Source: Pomphorhynchus laevis
Taxonomy: Eukaryota > Acanthocephala > Palaeacanthocephala > Echinorhynchida > Pomphorhynchidae
Length of the DNA: 64,000 bases
Direction of reading: 5' to 3'
NCBI GenBank assembly: GCA_012934845.2
Contig: WNNJ02002232.1
Span: 47,641 to 111,640, forward strand
Both the position numbers and the translations under genes were made by a program. The notes beneath the pieces are model-generated. The model was not told the origin of the DNA and did not search any database. It saw only the letters and a program-made list of their open reading frames with translations. Positions 22,048 through 34,310 of the stretch are shown here, piece by piece (the first letter of the stretch is position 1; each line of letters begins with the position of its first letter).

Positions 22048-22834
22048 AAATGGCTTAAACTCACGTGTCGTCCTTTACTTTGATTGTCATGGTCCCAGGC
22101 TGAAAATCTTAAGCTGATAATTGTGTACGTTGTTTTGTGTCGATTTTATGAATAATTCACGTCATATTAAAAATAATCCAAATGTAAATATAATAATACA
22201 ATCGTTATCATTTTTTAATTTTTCTTTATAAAGTTCTTTTAATGTTTAGAAACAGGATGTTAAATTTAATTTTGTGTATAATACACATTCAACAGTTAAA
22301 ATTAATAGTTCAAACTATATTTCGAATATATTTATCTACTTAGCAAATATGTGGTTTACAAGATAAATATTGTGTATTTCTAGAGATAATATTTGAATTG
22401 AAAAACATAAACTTACATAAGAAGTAGCTATAAATGTAATTGTCTATTGAATAATTTTAATTTTTGTAAATTTTTAAACCATCACAAGTCAATGGCTTAA
22501 ACAATACCTTGATGTGCTTGAACAACCTCTTGTGACGTGATGATACTTACTAATACTTTAGGAGACACCGAAAAGAAGAAACCATATAAAGTTTCCACAT
22601 TTTTTACTACTTTATTTTTGATCAGAATTTGTATATATATGCATTGTGCCGAAACGCTTTTTAAAAACAAATACTCTTGTTGAATTTTTCCTATTATAAC
22701 AATCTTTAGAATATATACTAAAGGTTGTGCCTTTTTCAGTTTTTAACTGCACACGAATACATATTTACAATAATTATAGCAACATATATAGATACAACGA
22801 AAGAAAAAGGAATTACCATCACTGACTACGGAAG
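22048..22834. other. AT-rich DNA, possible intron
   Basis: No coding signal recognised. If the donor at 21985 is used, this stretch would be intronic. Confidence 0.35.
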
Positions 22835-23990
22835 AAACACCGCTGTCATGTGGGTTAATTAATGTTAATTAAACACCGCTGTCATGTGGGTTAAAATTAA
22901 TTAATCTTATATTCGGAAAAAGATATGCATATATATGTTATAATAATTAAAACGCCTATCTAACAAAAATTAAACCATCAAGTAAATATAAATATATGGA
23001 TGAGATTGAATTAATAGAATCCTTAAATATTTTGATAAATCAAAATTATGTAAAAGTAGGGACATCTATATTTAGACAAGTAAAAGGTGTTCCAATGGGT
23101 GGTAATAGTAGCCCAATTATAGCTGACTTGTTTTTAAGCTTTATAGAATATGAATTTGTTCATAACTGTGTAAAAACTAAATCTAAATTATATAAAGATA
23201 TGAAATATATGTTTCGATACATTGATGACATATGTGCATTTAATTGTAATAATTTTTATTCAATTAGTGAACAAATTTATTCAGAAAGCCTTATTCTTAA
23301 CAAAACCAATATTAACGATAAAGAAGGTGTATATATAGATATGAACATTAAATTAACATAAACTAAAACTACTATTAATTTATATCGTAAAGATGGCATA
23401 TTTAAATTTACAAGAAACATATTTTTGCATGAGCATTCATGCATACCATATAATATAAAATATAATACATTAAATAATGAAATTTTAAGAATTGCAACAA
23501 TATGTAATGATATTGACTTTCTTCAAAATCATTTAAATAATTTAATAGATACATATTTTAAACTAGGTTACTATAAAAATAACATCAAATAGAAAATAGT
23601 AAAATATATAAATCAACACAATAATATAAAGAATAAATTTAAACTCTTAAGTGGCAAATTTTTATGGATAAATAATAAATAATATACTTAGAATAAGATA
23701 CTAGATAGTTTTATCAGATGAAATACATCATTAGCATGTATTTGGCCCGGCTGCTATGCTAGACAGAGGAGTTAGGGGCCGAAACCTGATAGCATATCAG
23801 TTCCTCCTGATGACCTCTAATCCTTATTCTGATCCAACGTCTGTTATTTATTAGTCAATTCATAAAAATAACGTTTATTTTAAATTTCATTTTTTTATTT
23901 TAACTTGATTTAAATTATAGGAAATCTAAAAACAATTATTTATTTTATTATCTAATTATTACTTTTTGATTTAGCATTATTATGTTTTGT
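22835..23990 (+). mobile_element. Penelope-like element, RT core and 3' end (family P1, copy c)
   Basis: The reverse-transcriptase core reads FRQVKGVPMGGNSSPIIADL (motif B-like, about 23070-23130) and FRYIDDICAF (motif C, about 23212-23240). Downstream are LYRKDGIFKFTRN and SCIPYNIKYNTLNNEILRIA, the usual continuation. The RVKGVPMG and YIDD blocks and the absence of LTR or LINE motifs point to the Penelope-like class, of the type without an attached GIY-YIG domain here. The upstream edge holds a 37-bp tandem duplication (aacaccgctgtcatgtggg, 22837-22895). The 3' non-coding part (23640-23990) is the reference for the P1 fragments elsewhere in the window. The coding part is incomplete at the 5' end and interrupted. 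Confidence 0.8.
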
Positions 23991-24009
23991 TTAGTTTATA
24001 ATTATATTA

Positions 24010-24545
24010 AATACGTAGACTCAATTAGCTGATTTAATTTTTCTTCCATAAAAATCGTGTTTGTTTCTACGTTAAGCTTTTTGTCTGGCAATAGTTGTTC
24101 GATATCGTAATTTTCTACTGTGCTACACTCATAATACCCTTATATCTCACCTGTTTATTATTATAATAAACTCGTGTGTCGGATATTCTACACAATGTAA
24201 TACTAATCCTTTAGTATTGAATTTTCTAAAGTTTTTATTATCAGACATTAAGTTTACGGTAGTTTCTTCATTCCCGTATTAATTGACTTTAATTCAGCTC
24301 TTCTTATGTTAATCTGTCTTTTAATGGGCCTTTTGATTCCTCAACATATTGTTGGTTACACGCCTTACATGTAGATAGATACACGACTCCTTTACTTTTA
24401 CACGCATGATTTATTTCTATCTTATATATCAGTTTTTTGATGCGCTTTGAAAAACTTTCCCTTCCTGTATGTCAAGACAGGATTTACAGTGCGGTGTTCT
24501 ACCTTTTTTGACCCCATAGATAATTTTCTGAGATCTTTTAATTCG
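24010..24545 (-). mobile_element. GIY-YIG endonuclease fragment of a Penelope-like element
   Basis: On the minus strand at about 24520-24300 the translation shows RTPHCKSCLDIQEGKVFQSA, then KSKGVVYLSTCKACNQQYVE and SKGPLKDRLT. This is the cysteine-rich lead plus the GVVYL...QYV core of the GIY-YIG nuclease that PLEs carry at their C terminus to nick target DNA. The reading is interrupted further on. No reverse transcriptase is attached upstream; family R sequence lies there instead (24560-24850). A short stretch near 24010-24040 (tacgtagactcaattagctg) recurs in inverse orientation at 56430-56470. Confidence 0.7.
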
Positions 24546-24559
24546 TGAATTAACTAATT

Positions 24560-24850
24560 TTACCTAAACCTGAATCAAATTCGTAAAAATGTGAAATTCC
24601 TAAGTATTCCTCAGTATTCTGCAATATCCATTACATTCAATGTAATAAATTTCTGAAACCTCATTTTTCGAGATGCATTCAAAGCATTCTTAAATGTAAC
24701 AGTGATTTAATCAGAATATCATTGAATCGATGCTGGTGATCATTTAATAGATTATTTCATTTATTTGCTAATTTTGCTACACCACACAAGATGATTTCGC
24801 AGCCGAAACCAGCTACGGTTGCATTCCTTCATTACTTCTGACTCCATACA
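24560..24850 (-). repeat. Dispersed repeat, family R, copy 2
   Basis: The reverse complement matches 15836-16060: gtagctggtttcggctgcga, atgatcaccagcat, tgaatgcatctcg and aatttattacattgaa follow in the same order. A TATA-like tataaaag lies just upstream on the same strand (about 24854-24862). Confidence 0.65.
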
Positions 24851-24854
24851 CTTT

Positions 24855-24985
24855 TATAGGCTATCGGTTGGGATCTTTGAAAGACCGAGCATATTTTTAA
24901 TGGCATAGTAAATATCAACAAATGACAATTATGATTTTTATTTGACGTTTCGACTATTTTAAATCTTCGTAAGCGTCTACTAAAG
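24855..24985 (-). repeat. Penelope-type terminal motif, left arm of an inverted pair
   Basis: On the minus strand this reads cgaagatttaaaatagtcga followed by aacgtc and ends with a gatatttac, atttttaa and agatc block. The same order, less well preserved, is seen on the plus strand at 26425-26570. The GAAGA and CGAAAC halves around an A/T-rich hairpin are known from PLE ends, where they form a hammerhead core. Confidence 0.5.
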
Positions 24986-25489
24986 AAAAACACACAATCA
25001 AACAAGGACGACTAGCCAGTAATTGGAAAATATCAGATTGTCAAGAAACGGCAATACGTCAGTTACATTGTGTAGGATATAGCAAATGTAACAATTTTAG
25101 ATTAATTCAAGCATAATTTACTGTATCTGATGTAGTTGACAAACACGTAAGTATGGAATACTTGTCAACACGTGATATAGACAGATTAACAGCGAAACAT
25201 CCGTCGCCCGGACGCTTTTCCCTTTTGTCGAAAATAAAATAAAAACAACATATTTTTATCAGACCACTGATAATTTAATACAAGTGGCACATGTTTATAG
25301 AAATTGAGTAAAGAACTACATAACGCACTAAAATCGATACTCCATAGTTACATCAAACGTCACTAATGCACAGTATTTCCCGGATATAATATTCCATGAA
25401 AAATTGTGACTTTAAAAAAGTACATTCGTTATAATGTACGTGTCTTCACTTTTCATAGTTCACTTTGTTCACTCATAGGATGTGTTCAT
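24986..25489. other. No gene recognised
   Basis: This lies between two inverted PLE-type ends and may hold the unrecognisable 5' part of the decayed PLE that follows. Confidence 0.35.
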
Positions 25490-26475
25490 ATTCTATGAAG
25501 ATTGAGTAGATGCAATTATGAGATGTGTGAAAGAATCACAGTGGCCCAATAACAAAATCCAATTTGTAAAAGATGTACTCATTGATACGTTTCGAAACAA
25601 TGCATTTGATGAAAATCTGTTGCGCCAATTTGTGTTATTTTTATATGCGTGTTTGAACAAAATATATTAACACGAACCTTAATAAAGTTCACTATATTTG
25701 CAATAGACGATATTTTTATATTGTTCCAAGGATAAGATGAACAGCTGACGACACTGATACAATATTTTAATGCAGATGAAAAATTAACTTAAAAAACTAC
25801 AAATAGAAAAATTATATTACTTACAGTGTAAAACTTGCCATCATTACTATCGATAACAACGAGGCTTGTGGAATTTAATAAAAATATGGATCACGCCAGA
25901 ACAAAATGGACAATACCATAAATATTTAATAAGCAAGTTTCTAGACCGTTGGGATAAATGACGATTTATATACATGGCTATGATTATGCCTCGAAAGAAA
26001 ATCCTATAAAAATCTATAAAAAGCGAAAAAATGAGTACGATTGCAGCACGGATGATATTATTTACCTTAAAATGCAAAGAATTTATCTGTCAGTACATAA
26101 AATAAACTAATGGAGGCTTGAGAAATCGATTTACAAATCGACGATCGCATCTTAAAGCAAAATTCGACGCTGATAATGTAGTCAAATATATGTTGATTCA
26201 CGGTACTGAAGATACATTTGAATATCAGATAATACAGCAAGAAAGGAAAGAGAATAAAAAGAAACAAATGAAAATTGAACTAATTGGAAAATTGACAACT
26301 GATCAATTTCTAGGCTTGAATACTCAACATATTTGCATATGGAAGAATGTAACATGATACCCGTTTGAAATTAATTTCATAGTTTTTATTTATTGTATTT
26401 GATTTAATGTATGTGCTTTTCTTTTCTAGACTCTAATGAAGACTTAAAATGAAATACTAAAACTCGAAACGTCCA
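25490..26475 (+). mobile_element. Penelope-like element, RT plus GIY-YIG remnant (family P2), decayed
   Basis: At about 25700-25765 a motif C-like AIDDIFILFQG followed by DEQLTTLIQYFN is readable, preceded by a palm-like stretch at 25500-25640. At 26060-26340 the nuclease part reads DIIYLKMQRIYLSV, NRFTNRRSHLKAKF and FEYQIIQQE, then GLN at the end. This matches the layout of a GIY-YIG domain with its arginine and histidine region. The element closes with the terminal motif at 26432-26473 (gaagacttaaaatg and cgaaacgtcc). Several interruptions are present. Confidence 0.6.
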
Positions 26476-26559
26476 AATCAAAGCTAGCTTTCGTTTGATA
26501 TTTACAAATCAATTAAAAAATTCCCTGTTTTTTTTTCAGAGATCTCAGCCGATCGTCTA

Positions 26560-26880
26560 CTAAACTCTTTAGGGAATCTTAGCTAGTTTTTGTTGTAAAA
26601 TAACTTTTTGTATTATCTTGCATTACAGTTAGATATAGTGAAGTATCATTCAAAAAATTACCATCACCAATTTAAGGATATCTTGATCACATCAGTGTTA
26701 TATATAAGAAAGAAAGCCTTAAAAGCATCTCGAAAAATGCAGTTTTAGAAATTCATTACATGGAAGGTTTTATATATTGAGGAAATTCTAACTCTTGTGA
26801 ATAATTATACTAGTCGGTAAGGCGTAGACTCATCGACCGAAAGAACTCGGATTTAAATCCAAAAATGGAACTATGCTTTA
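26560..26880 (+). repeat. Dispersed repeat, family R, copy 3, followed by a tRNA-like stretch
   Basis: The stretch gcatctcgaaaaatgcag, attttagaaattcattaca-like and neighbouring blocks align with copies 1 and 2. It is followed by tagtcggtaaggcg (26811-26824) and cggatttaaatcc (26848-26860), spaced about as boxes A and B of a tRNA-derived SINE. The stems of a tRNA do not form convincingly. Confidence 0.55.
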
Positions 26881-27724
26881 AAAGGAAATAAATCCAGGAC
26901 ACATACGCCGCTTATGTCCGCTTCTTTAATTTGGTTAGGTTTTCGTGATTTGATATTTCATATGAGTCTGATTGTAGCTGTATATCAGATTTTGTACGAC
27001 TGTTTCATTATTTAATCCGCTTCCTTTATTAGCTTATTCATAGAATATAGCTCTTTGAATGATTTTAATTCAACTTTTGAAAGATTTGAAATGTATAAAT
27101 TTTCAGGTTTTATGTAATCGAGCTAAATGTGTTTCAGTAGCAGTGTGTGTTCCTTCGTCGTTGCAAAGCATCAAAATAGATTTACGCTTGATGTGTATCT
27201 CCAACTTATCTGGATAGAGTGTGATCGGTGTGAGTTTACTGTATATATTAGCAACGAGAATTTAAAACAGCTGTCAGTCATTCTAGACTTTCTATCATTT
27301 GTGAATTAACACAAGTGGAGTAATTTATGAAATTATTGTTAAAATTGCTTTTATTAATTTTAAGAGACTAATACTGAAAATAGAACTGAAAAGGATCGAA
27401 ACGGAAGAATTTTCAAATTAAACGCTTTTGTTATTTACTTTCCGGTAAGATTAGTTTAAAGCATGCTTCGATCAATTTATTAACTTTAAGATTTATTTTA
27501 ATTTGAATCGATTGCTTACTTATGTTTTAATTATTGATTTAACAAAAGATAGTGAAATAATTTGTTCTTAAAAATGTGAAAAAATTCTATAGCTAGGTGA
27601 TATGATACCATCAGGACAGAAAATTTTTCAATAATAATAAATAAGAATTTGATTTTATTAACAAAAGAACCGATAACTATCTAATTATCATAAATAAGCA
27701 AGAACAGAAATTAAAGTCAGGAAA
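26881..27724. other. No gene recognised
   Basis: AT-rich, with a 60-codon frame at 27127-27309 that shows no domain. No family match was noticed. Confidence 0.4.
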
Positions 27725-30465
27725 ACATGAAAACTATTCTATTAACGAATTCATTCCACCTTCTTTCAACTTCAACTATTACGGCCTCAAGCCCAGAGGG
27801 ATCTGAACCCACGACTCCATCCGCGCGCCGCCTTCCGACTAAACCATTCAGGGTCTTTCACCCCCAAAGGGGGAGAGAGACCCTGAATGGTATCAGGGTC
27901 TCTAAAGGTATCTTTCTAGATAAGAGAGATACGTAAGAAAGATCTTAGGTATCTTTCTAGATAAGAAGACTAATCCTGAGATGGCCCAAGCACCCCAAAG
28001 GCGTATTTTGGTTTTTCCATTCAATGACATATGATAGGCTCGTTTCAGAACCCACGTAGCTCTCTTCAGAATACATTTAAGTCTATCCAGATCAGCTTTT
28101 GCTTACCAATTCACAGTAGCGGTGAACACCAGATATTTTACTCAACTCGTAAAGATGGGGAGTGGTTAAACTGCAAAATGAAGGATAGTGCAGAGTGTGC
28201 TAGTCTCTTAAATTTCTGTTTTGTCACAGAGGCGCCATGAAATACTACCACCTGAGATTTGTTGGAGTTTAAAACAAGATTGGATGATGATAGCTGATCT
28301 TTTAATCTTAAGAGGAAGCGGCTGATGTCCGAGACTACATCATTGCACCTGCGTCCAGAAAACAGTGCCGTGGTATCATCAGCGTATACCACTAGATGTT
28401 GATCACTTTTAAATGCTTTGAAGAGAACAATGAAGGCAGCAAGATATAAGATAGAAGAAAGTGGGGAACTTTGAGGCACACCTGTAACTGGGTAGAGCTG
28501 ACGTGCATCAGGGCCGTCTTAATAAAAGAACTGCTTGGTGTACAGCAAAATCTCCACCATGTTAACAATTCTCGCTGGCAACCCAAAGGACCAGAGAGAG
28601 GATATAACAAAGGGAATGGAGATCCGGTCAAATGCAGCAGAAAAGTCAAGAAAGACAGCTACAGCATACTGATGACTGTTATCCTGGCAAAACTGATGTA
28701 CTTCACCAATTGCTGAATCGACCGAGCGACCTTTGGCAAACCAATGAAAACTAGGTGGGATTAAATTAGGCCTACTTAGATGGATGCGGATTCTACGCGC
28801 AAGCGCTTTTTCGTAAATGGAGATTAGGGAATCTTTAATCGATATGGTTTGGTACATGTGACCGGATTATGCTTAGGTAAAAATATTATACATCTAATAT
28901 TAATGCCAGCAATATCTGATGGTGTGACTTACAGCATTGTGACGGTCACTTCTCTTCTTTGATCGGCTGTCAAAAGCTGACAAACCCGAGAGGAGAGTGG
29001 AACCACGATTTTGTACTTGACCGGAAGTGGGCCACAGGAGTTGAAGATATCAGTAACGGATAGATCCCTGCTCCTGAAGTCACTCCAAGTCGGGATTGGT
29101 TAGGGAGAAAGCGTGGATCCATAGTTGTGTAGGAATAATGACTCCTCCAAAACTTTATCAAGGCCAACGCTACCAATCCACCCGACGCTCTCCTCCCTTA
29201 GTAGACAAATTACTCTTTGAATATCTTCCAGAAAGAAACCTGAGAGGGACTAAGGCGAGTAATCCTCGTCCTGTCCCTACTTAGCTGAAGCCTATATCTA
29301 GAACTCCACTATTCTTTCGAGAGAACCTGCCTAAATGAAGCAGATATATTGGGAAGGTATAGCATTTTTGCTAGGACCTTAAGTTTTGCTGGAGTGGGAC
29401 TGTAAATGCGGCCTTTATAGGTAGTCGAAAAGATTCCGGTAGCTTGCGAAGAGATGTAGGAATTAAATTCGGTCAGACTCTCATTCCTTATCCTGGGGAA
29501 GAGTTTGATGGCTTCCTGAAAGAAGGACACTCTGATAGGATCAAAGTGAAACCTCCTTCTAAGCAACGTATCTTCTCAAGCCGCCAGCGACTAAGGTTAT
29601 AAGAGCTGGTCAGTTGTTGACGCGACTGCTCGGTTCAGACGAGTTTTAACAACCACGTTCTATGTAGTAGAAAAATATCGAAGAGAGAGTTTGTTGTAGA
29701 TCAATGAAAGGTAGAGATGGGTGGCTTGTGTATAACATAATTGTTTCTGGCTCTGGAAGTGATGCATTAATCCAACGAGCAGTTCTATCCTTGAATTCAC
29801 CTAGTAACATGTCGTATCCGCTACTTAAAATACGGTCCAGGATGTCACAGTTATTGTGAATCTCTCCCGGTCGGATGTAGACATTAGCTATGCTGATGCG
29901 TTTACCGTTCTTGACAAGTTCTATAACTAAACAAGACACGGTTTTACACGAATAGTTTAATAAAAGGAGGACCTTAAGGAGCATTTAACTAAGGTTAAAA
30001 GACCTTTAGACGAATAGGGGTGAGGCGGGGTTATGTACGGTGTGAGGTGTGAGTAAATTTGCTTGGGGATAAATCGAGTAATGTCCTGGTGAAAACGGAT
30101 AGACCACTTCTCCTGACAAACTATAACATCGGTATCACTACCAGATATAAGCCTAAGTGCAGAAGCACCTCCCGAATTCCACTTAAGGATATTCAGTGGA
30201 AAAGGCTCACGATTACATCTCTTGTGATGATTAAACGGGAGTTGAACGCTCATCGCCTAGTCGGAACCAGAGGCGGAAGGGTCACCCTTTCCGCCTCCTG
30301 TTCCAACAGGCAGGGACATTTGCCCATGGACAAAGTCTTCATTACCCTCAAATCATTTGGAATTATCAACAGCCCAAATCGTGTCTGTCTTAGCAAGTTT
30401 TATAGCTGCGTTAGTCTTGGCCTGAGACGGGTTTAGAGATTCGACTATATTTGAGACAATCTTCC
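27725..30465 (-). mobile_element. Jockey/R1-type LINE, family J, copy 2
   Basis: It parallels copy 1 (11505-15160) block by block on the minus strand. The endonuclease has FPLNILKWNSGG (30230-30190) and the block IANVYIRPGEIHNN, DMLLGEFKD (29900-29800). The central region spans 29560-29000. The reverse transcriptase has FAKGRSVDSAIGEVHQFCQ, AVFLDFSAAFDRISIPFVIS (28740-28590) and VVYADDTTALFSGRR (about 28395-28350). The C terminus reads VVVFHGASVTKQKFKR. Unlike copy 1, the YADD motif is intact. The 3' UTR carries the box A/B-like motifs at 27799-27845 and a local duplication of ggtatctttctagataag (27905-27963). ORF1 is only present as its 3' end, because the copy stops at 30465, where LTR element G2 begins. 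Frameshifts break ORF2. Confidence 0.85.
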
Positions 30466-30554
30466 TGTAATGAACCAAACTAGGCTTTATTCAATATCTG
30501 GAAATATGTAAAAGTAGAAACATGTAAAAATAGTTCAGTTATTAAGTCACAACA
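30466..30554 (-). repeat. 3' LTR of element G2 (89 bp)
   Basis: The repeat starts tg and ends ca on both strands. It pairs with 34311-34399 at about 95.5% identity (4 differences). The pol frame ends a few codons inside it. Confidence 0.85.
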
Positions 30555-31450
30555 TTCACCCCTACAATGTAGTCTTTATATCGAGAAGGTAAACGTCTTG
30601 CACGTCGATTCGGAGGCGCGTTGTCAACGCAGTCTTAATTTTTCATCTGTATTGTGGTAGTCTTCTCGGTATCATTAAGTGTTGACACTTCGATAGAGCT
30701 TCCTTTGTGATCCATCACATGATCGAGCGGTGTACCCAAATTCATACAATCGTTTCTTGGAAAATCGCGGGCATCGGTTACCGGATAAAGATCAGATAAC
30801 GTATTTTTGTCGCTATTTTTGTCGTTGTCCATCAAATGACGAGGATATCGAGCTAGATCCCGAGTGGATACGGTACATTTGCGGTTGTCGTCCGTTCTAA
30901 TTATAGCGAATTTAGGGTTAGCATTAATCAAATGGGCTTTCTTTACAGACTCGCAGTACTTAGATCCCGGTGTAAAGTTGCGAACCCAAACAGGTCTACT
31001 GCTGGTCAACCAGTGAGGTATTCCGCTTGACATTAGGGGTGATTTTCTTTTAAAATTGAACATACGCTCGTGAGGGGGAGAATTTATAGCAGTACATAGT
31101 AAGCTCCTTATTGATTGTAAAGCATCCGGTAGTGCGTCTTCCCATTTTGAGATCGGTTTGGATAGATCCTTCAGACGCAATCGTATTGTTCGCCAAAGTG
31201 AGCAATTTAGTCTCTTACTTGCCCATTCCCTTATGGGTGGTAAATACTAGAGTGAGTTAAAACTTTTCCTATGTCCTGGATGTAGTTTTGAAATTCTTTC
31301 GACGTGAACGCGAGACCCCTATCACTATGTATAGACGAAGGGGCACCGAATAGGGTGACTATCTGACTTAAACACTTGATAATGCAACTCGTTGTCATAT
31401 CACTACATGCAAACGCGAATGGGTAACCACTATATTCGTCGATAACCGTA

Positions 31451-31452
<2 letters not shown>

Positions 31453-31520
<68 letters not shown>
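31453..31520. repeat. (AT)34 microsatellite inside the integrase region of G2
   Basis: Sixty-eight bases of uninterrupted AT dinucleotides between unique sequences. Probably expanded after insertion of the element. Confidence 0.95.
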
Positions 31521-31523
<3 letters not shown>

Positions 31524-34297
31524 GAATCAGTGGGTAACGGTCTTTTGAAATCAATCGATAACCTTTCAGAACGAATAAGGGTTGATTGGTTACGTTTGTG
31601 AAACAGGCTTAATTTCACTGCATGAGACACACTCCAATACGACTTGCCTAGCATCAGAACTCGAGTACGGAAGATTTTGAGAACGTACAAAATGATATAA
31701 TCTGGTAGTTCCAGGGTGACATAATGTCTGGTGAATTCGTTGAAGCCTGGATAGATCTCATTCGTATGCTGAGTAGCTGAAGATGCGAACGCAACATCGC
31801 GCGACAGGGCGTCGACAGCTTCGTTTTGACTTCCTTGTCGGTAGATGACGTTAAAGTCGAATTCCGAAAGATCGGGTCGCCAGCGCATTATTTTTTCGTT
31901 TTTAATCTTATCGTGGTGTAGTTTATCGAATATAAACGAAACTGAACGCTGGTCTGTGATTATATCGAATTGATTAGATGCCATGTAGTGTCGATAATAT
32001 CGGACACTCTCAACTAACCCGTATGCTTCCTTCTCGATAGAAGACATTCGAATTGAGGAAGGCGGCAAAGTTTTCGAAAAGAACGCAACATGTCGAGATT
32101 GTTGAGAGAGGACAGCGCAAATTGCATATTCCGATGCATCTGTTTCTATAGTGAAACGTTTATCAAAATCTATAGGAGCCAGCTACATTCAATGATAGAG
32201 TCTCGAATGTCAGCGAAGTCACGCAAGGCGTCAATATTCAAAGAGAATTCTTTGGTGCTTAACGGTTTTACTTGTTTTGAAAACAGTGGAATCCATTTTG
32301 CGTAATGATAGAACAGTCCGAGAATGCGTGTTAACCCCTTTTTCTCTGATGGAACTTTTAGATTCTTTAATGCCTCAACTCGTTCACTGTCAGGACGTTT
32401 GATGTTATTGCCAATCTCATACCCTAAAATACGGATAGTTTTTGCCTGAAATGCGCATTTCTCATAGTTCAATGTAATGCTGTATTTTCTAGATGCTTCA
32501 GTAAATTTCTTGAGATTTTCGTTATGCTCGTTTAAATCCTTCCCGCAAATAACAACGTCATCCAAGTAGTCGTAAGTCCCATTTAATGATTCGGTTTCGA
32601 TAATCTGGTTAATAAGTCGCTGGAAAACTGAAACGGCATTGGTTAGTCCGAAAGGTACTCTTGTAAATTGATATAAACCGCCGTTTGCCTCAAATGCCGT
32701 AAATCGTCGCTCTTCTTCTCGTAGTTTAACCTGATGGTATGCGTTTTTAAGATCTATCCGCCAAAATACGTTTTGGGTAGCCACTTTATTAATGAGATCA
32801 TCTATGCGTGGTAGAGGATAAGCGTCTAGTTCTGTCAGTCGGTTTACAGTCTGAGAGTAATCAACTACTAGTCGACATTTATTATTATTTCTGAGAACAA
32901 TCAACACGTGAGATCGCCAAGGAGACATTGAAGGTTCCATTATTTGTTCTTTTAGCAAACGTTGAATTTCGAGCTTAATAAAAGCGAGATTTCTAGGGGA
33001 TTGTCTACCTGTAGGAGTAGTTATAGGCTTCCAATAAATATAATATGGAGGGAAGAGTTTCGGAGGTATAATCTTCATTGCGTTGAGTGTACAAATGACG
33101 AGTGGATTTCCACTTGGATTGCCACAATTTATGGTGATGGACGAATGTTTGGACAAGAATGGCTTTCCTAGTATTAATGGACAACACAATCCATCCATTA
33201 CGAAAAACGTAGAATGATAAGTATTTGCGTTATAGTTGAATGATACAACAGATTCGCGGAGACATCTCGAATGACATCTCTGATCGGCCAAAGAGATTTT
33301 TGCATTACACGGGGACGTACGTAATTTGAGATCGGATGCACATCTAGAGTATATGAAATTTGAAGAACTTCCCGTGTCAATTAGAGCTCTAATGTCATTA
33401 TTTTTTATACGAACTGTAATTAGTAAGCCCTGTTGTCGTTTGATTGTCTGCGAAGCAGTTCGGTTGTTCGACTGGATTACTGAAATTGTCTGTGAAGTCA
33501 ATTTTCGGCCATTTCGTTGCTTAGTAAGACAAGCGCGCTCGAAATGTCCTTGTTTGTTGCAGTAATGACATGTAGCGTCACGAGCAGGACAATCGGATCG
33601 CCGATGTGATCGTCCACCGCAGAAAATGCATTCGCTGAGATTTTTTGAACAAACGCTGAAGTTTCATCTCGAGAGGGAATCGTGGACTCTCGGTGAATCG
33701 TCGAATGTATTTGAACTTCGTCTTGAGTTGTCGACTGATCGGGTAACTGAGATGCATTAAAAGACGCAGCTTGTATTTGAGCTAGTTCGATCGTCTGGGC
33801 CATTTGAAATGCCTGATTGTGATCGACACAGTTAGACTCTAGAAGTCGTTGTTTAATGAAATTAGATGCAATTCTGGCAATGAAAGCATCGCAAATAATC
33901 ATATTCCGGTGATCTTCTGAACCTCAAGGATTGAATGTGCAGCGTCGAGCGAGAGATTCCAAATTATCCATGTAATCCTTGATTGATTGATCAGTCTTTT
34001 GCTTGGATGTATAAAGCTTGTATCGATCGAAGAGAGAATTTCGGGTTGCCGTGAACGATTTTGAAAGGATGTCCATCGCATCTTCGAATGTGTTACAAGC
34101 ATGAAATCGCGCGAACAGCGCGTGTGTGAGATGATTCATAAGAATATCAAGCTTATCAGCGTCGGTAGGTGTTTCCAAATGAGCGATGAACTCGTCGAAA
34201 CGATATCGCCAGTGTTCCCATTGTTGTTGTGCATTGTCTGAATTGGGAAGTAGAGTAAGCTGTTCAGGCTTTAAATATCGCTTCATCAGTAATAGCA

Positions 34298-34309
34298 ATA
34301 TTGAATAAA
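34298..34309 (-). promoter_or_regulatory. Candidate primer-binding site of element G2
   Basis: On the minus strand TTTATTCAATAT begins one base after the 5' LTR. It is the exact reverse complement of LTR positions 34331-34342. It lacks the TGG start expected for tRNA priming. The same arrangement is seen in element G1. Confidence 0.55.
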
Positions 34310-34310
34310 T

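Noticed and set aside
23070-23240. Reverse transcriptase of a LINE or LTR element
   Set aside because: The RQVKGVPMGG and YIDD wording and the following LYRK block fit the Penelope-like class instead.
26806-26866. A tRNA gene
   Set aside because: Boxes A and B are spaced correctly, but acceptor and anticodon stems do not pair convincingly.
27790-27870. A tRNA gene within LINE J
   Set aside because: Box spacing is too short, the acceptor halves do not match, and the same sequence is part of the LINE 3' UTR in another copy.
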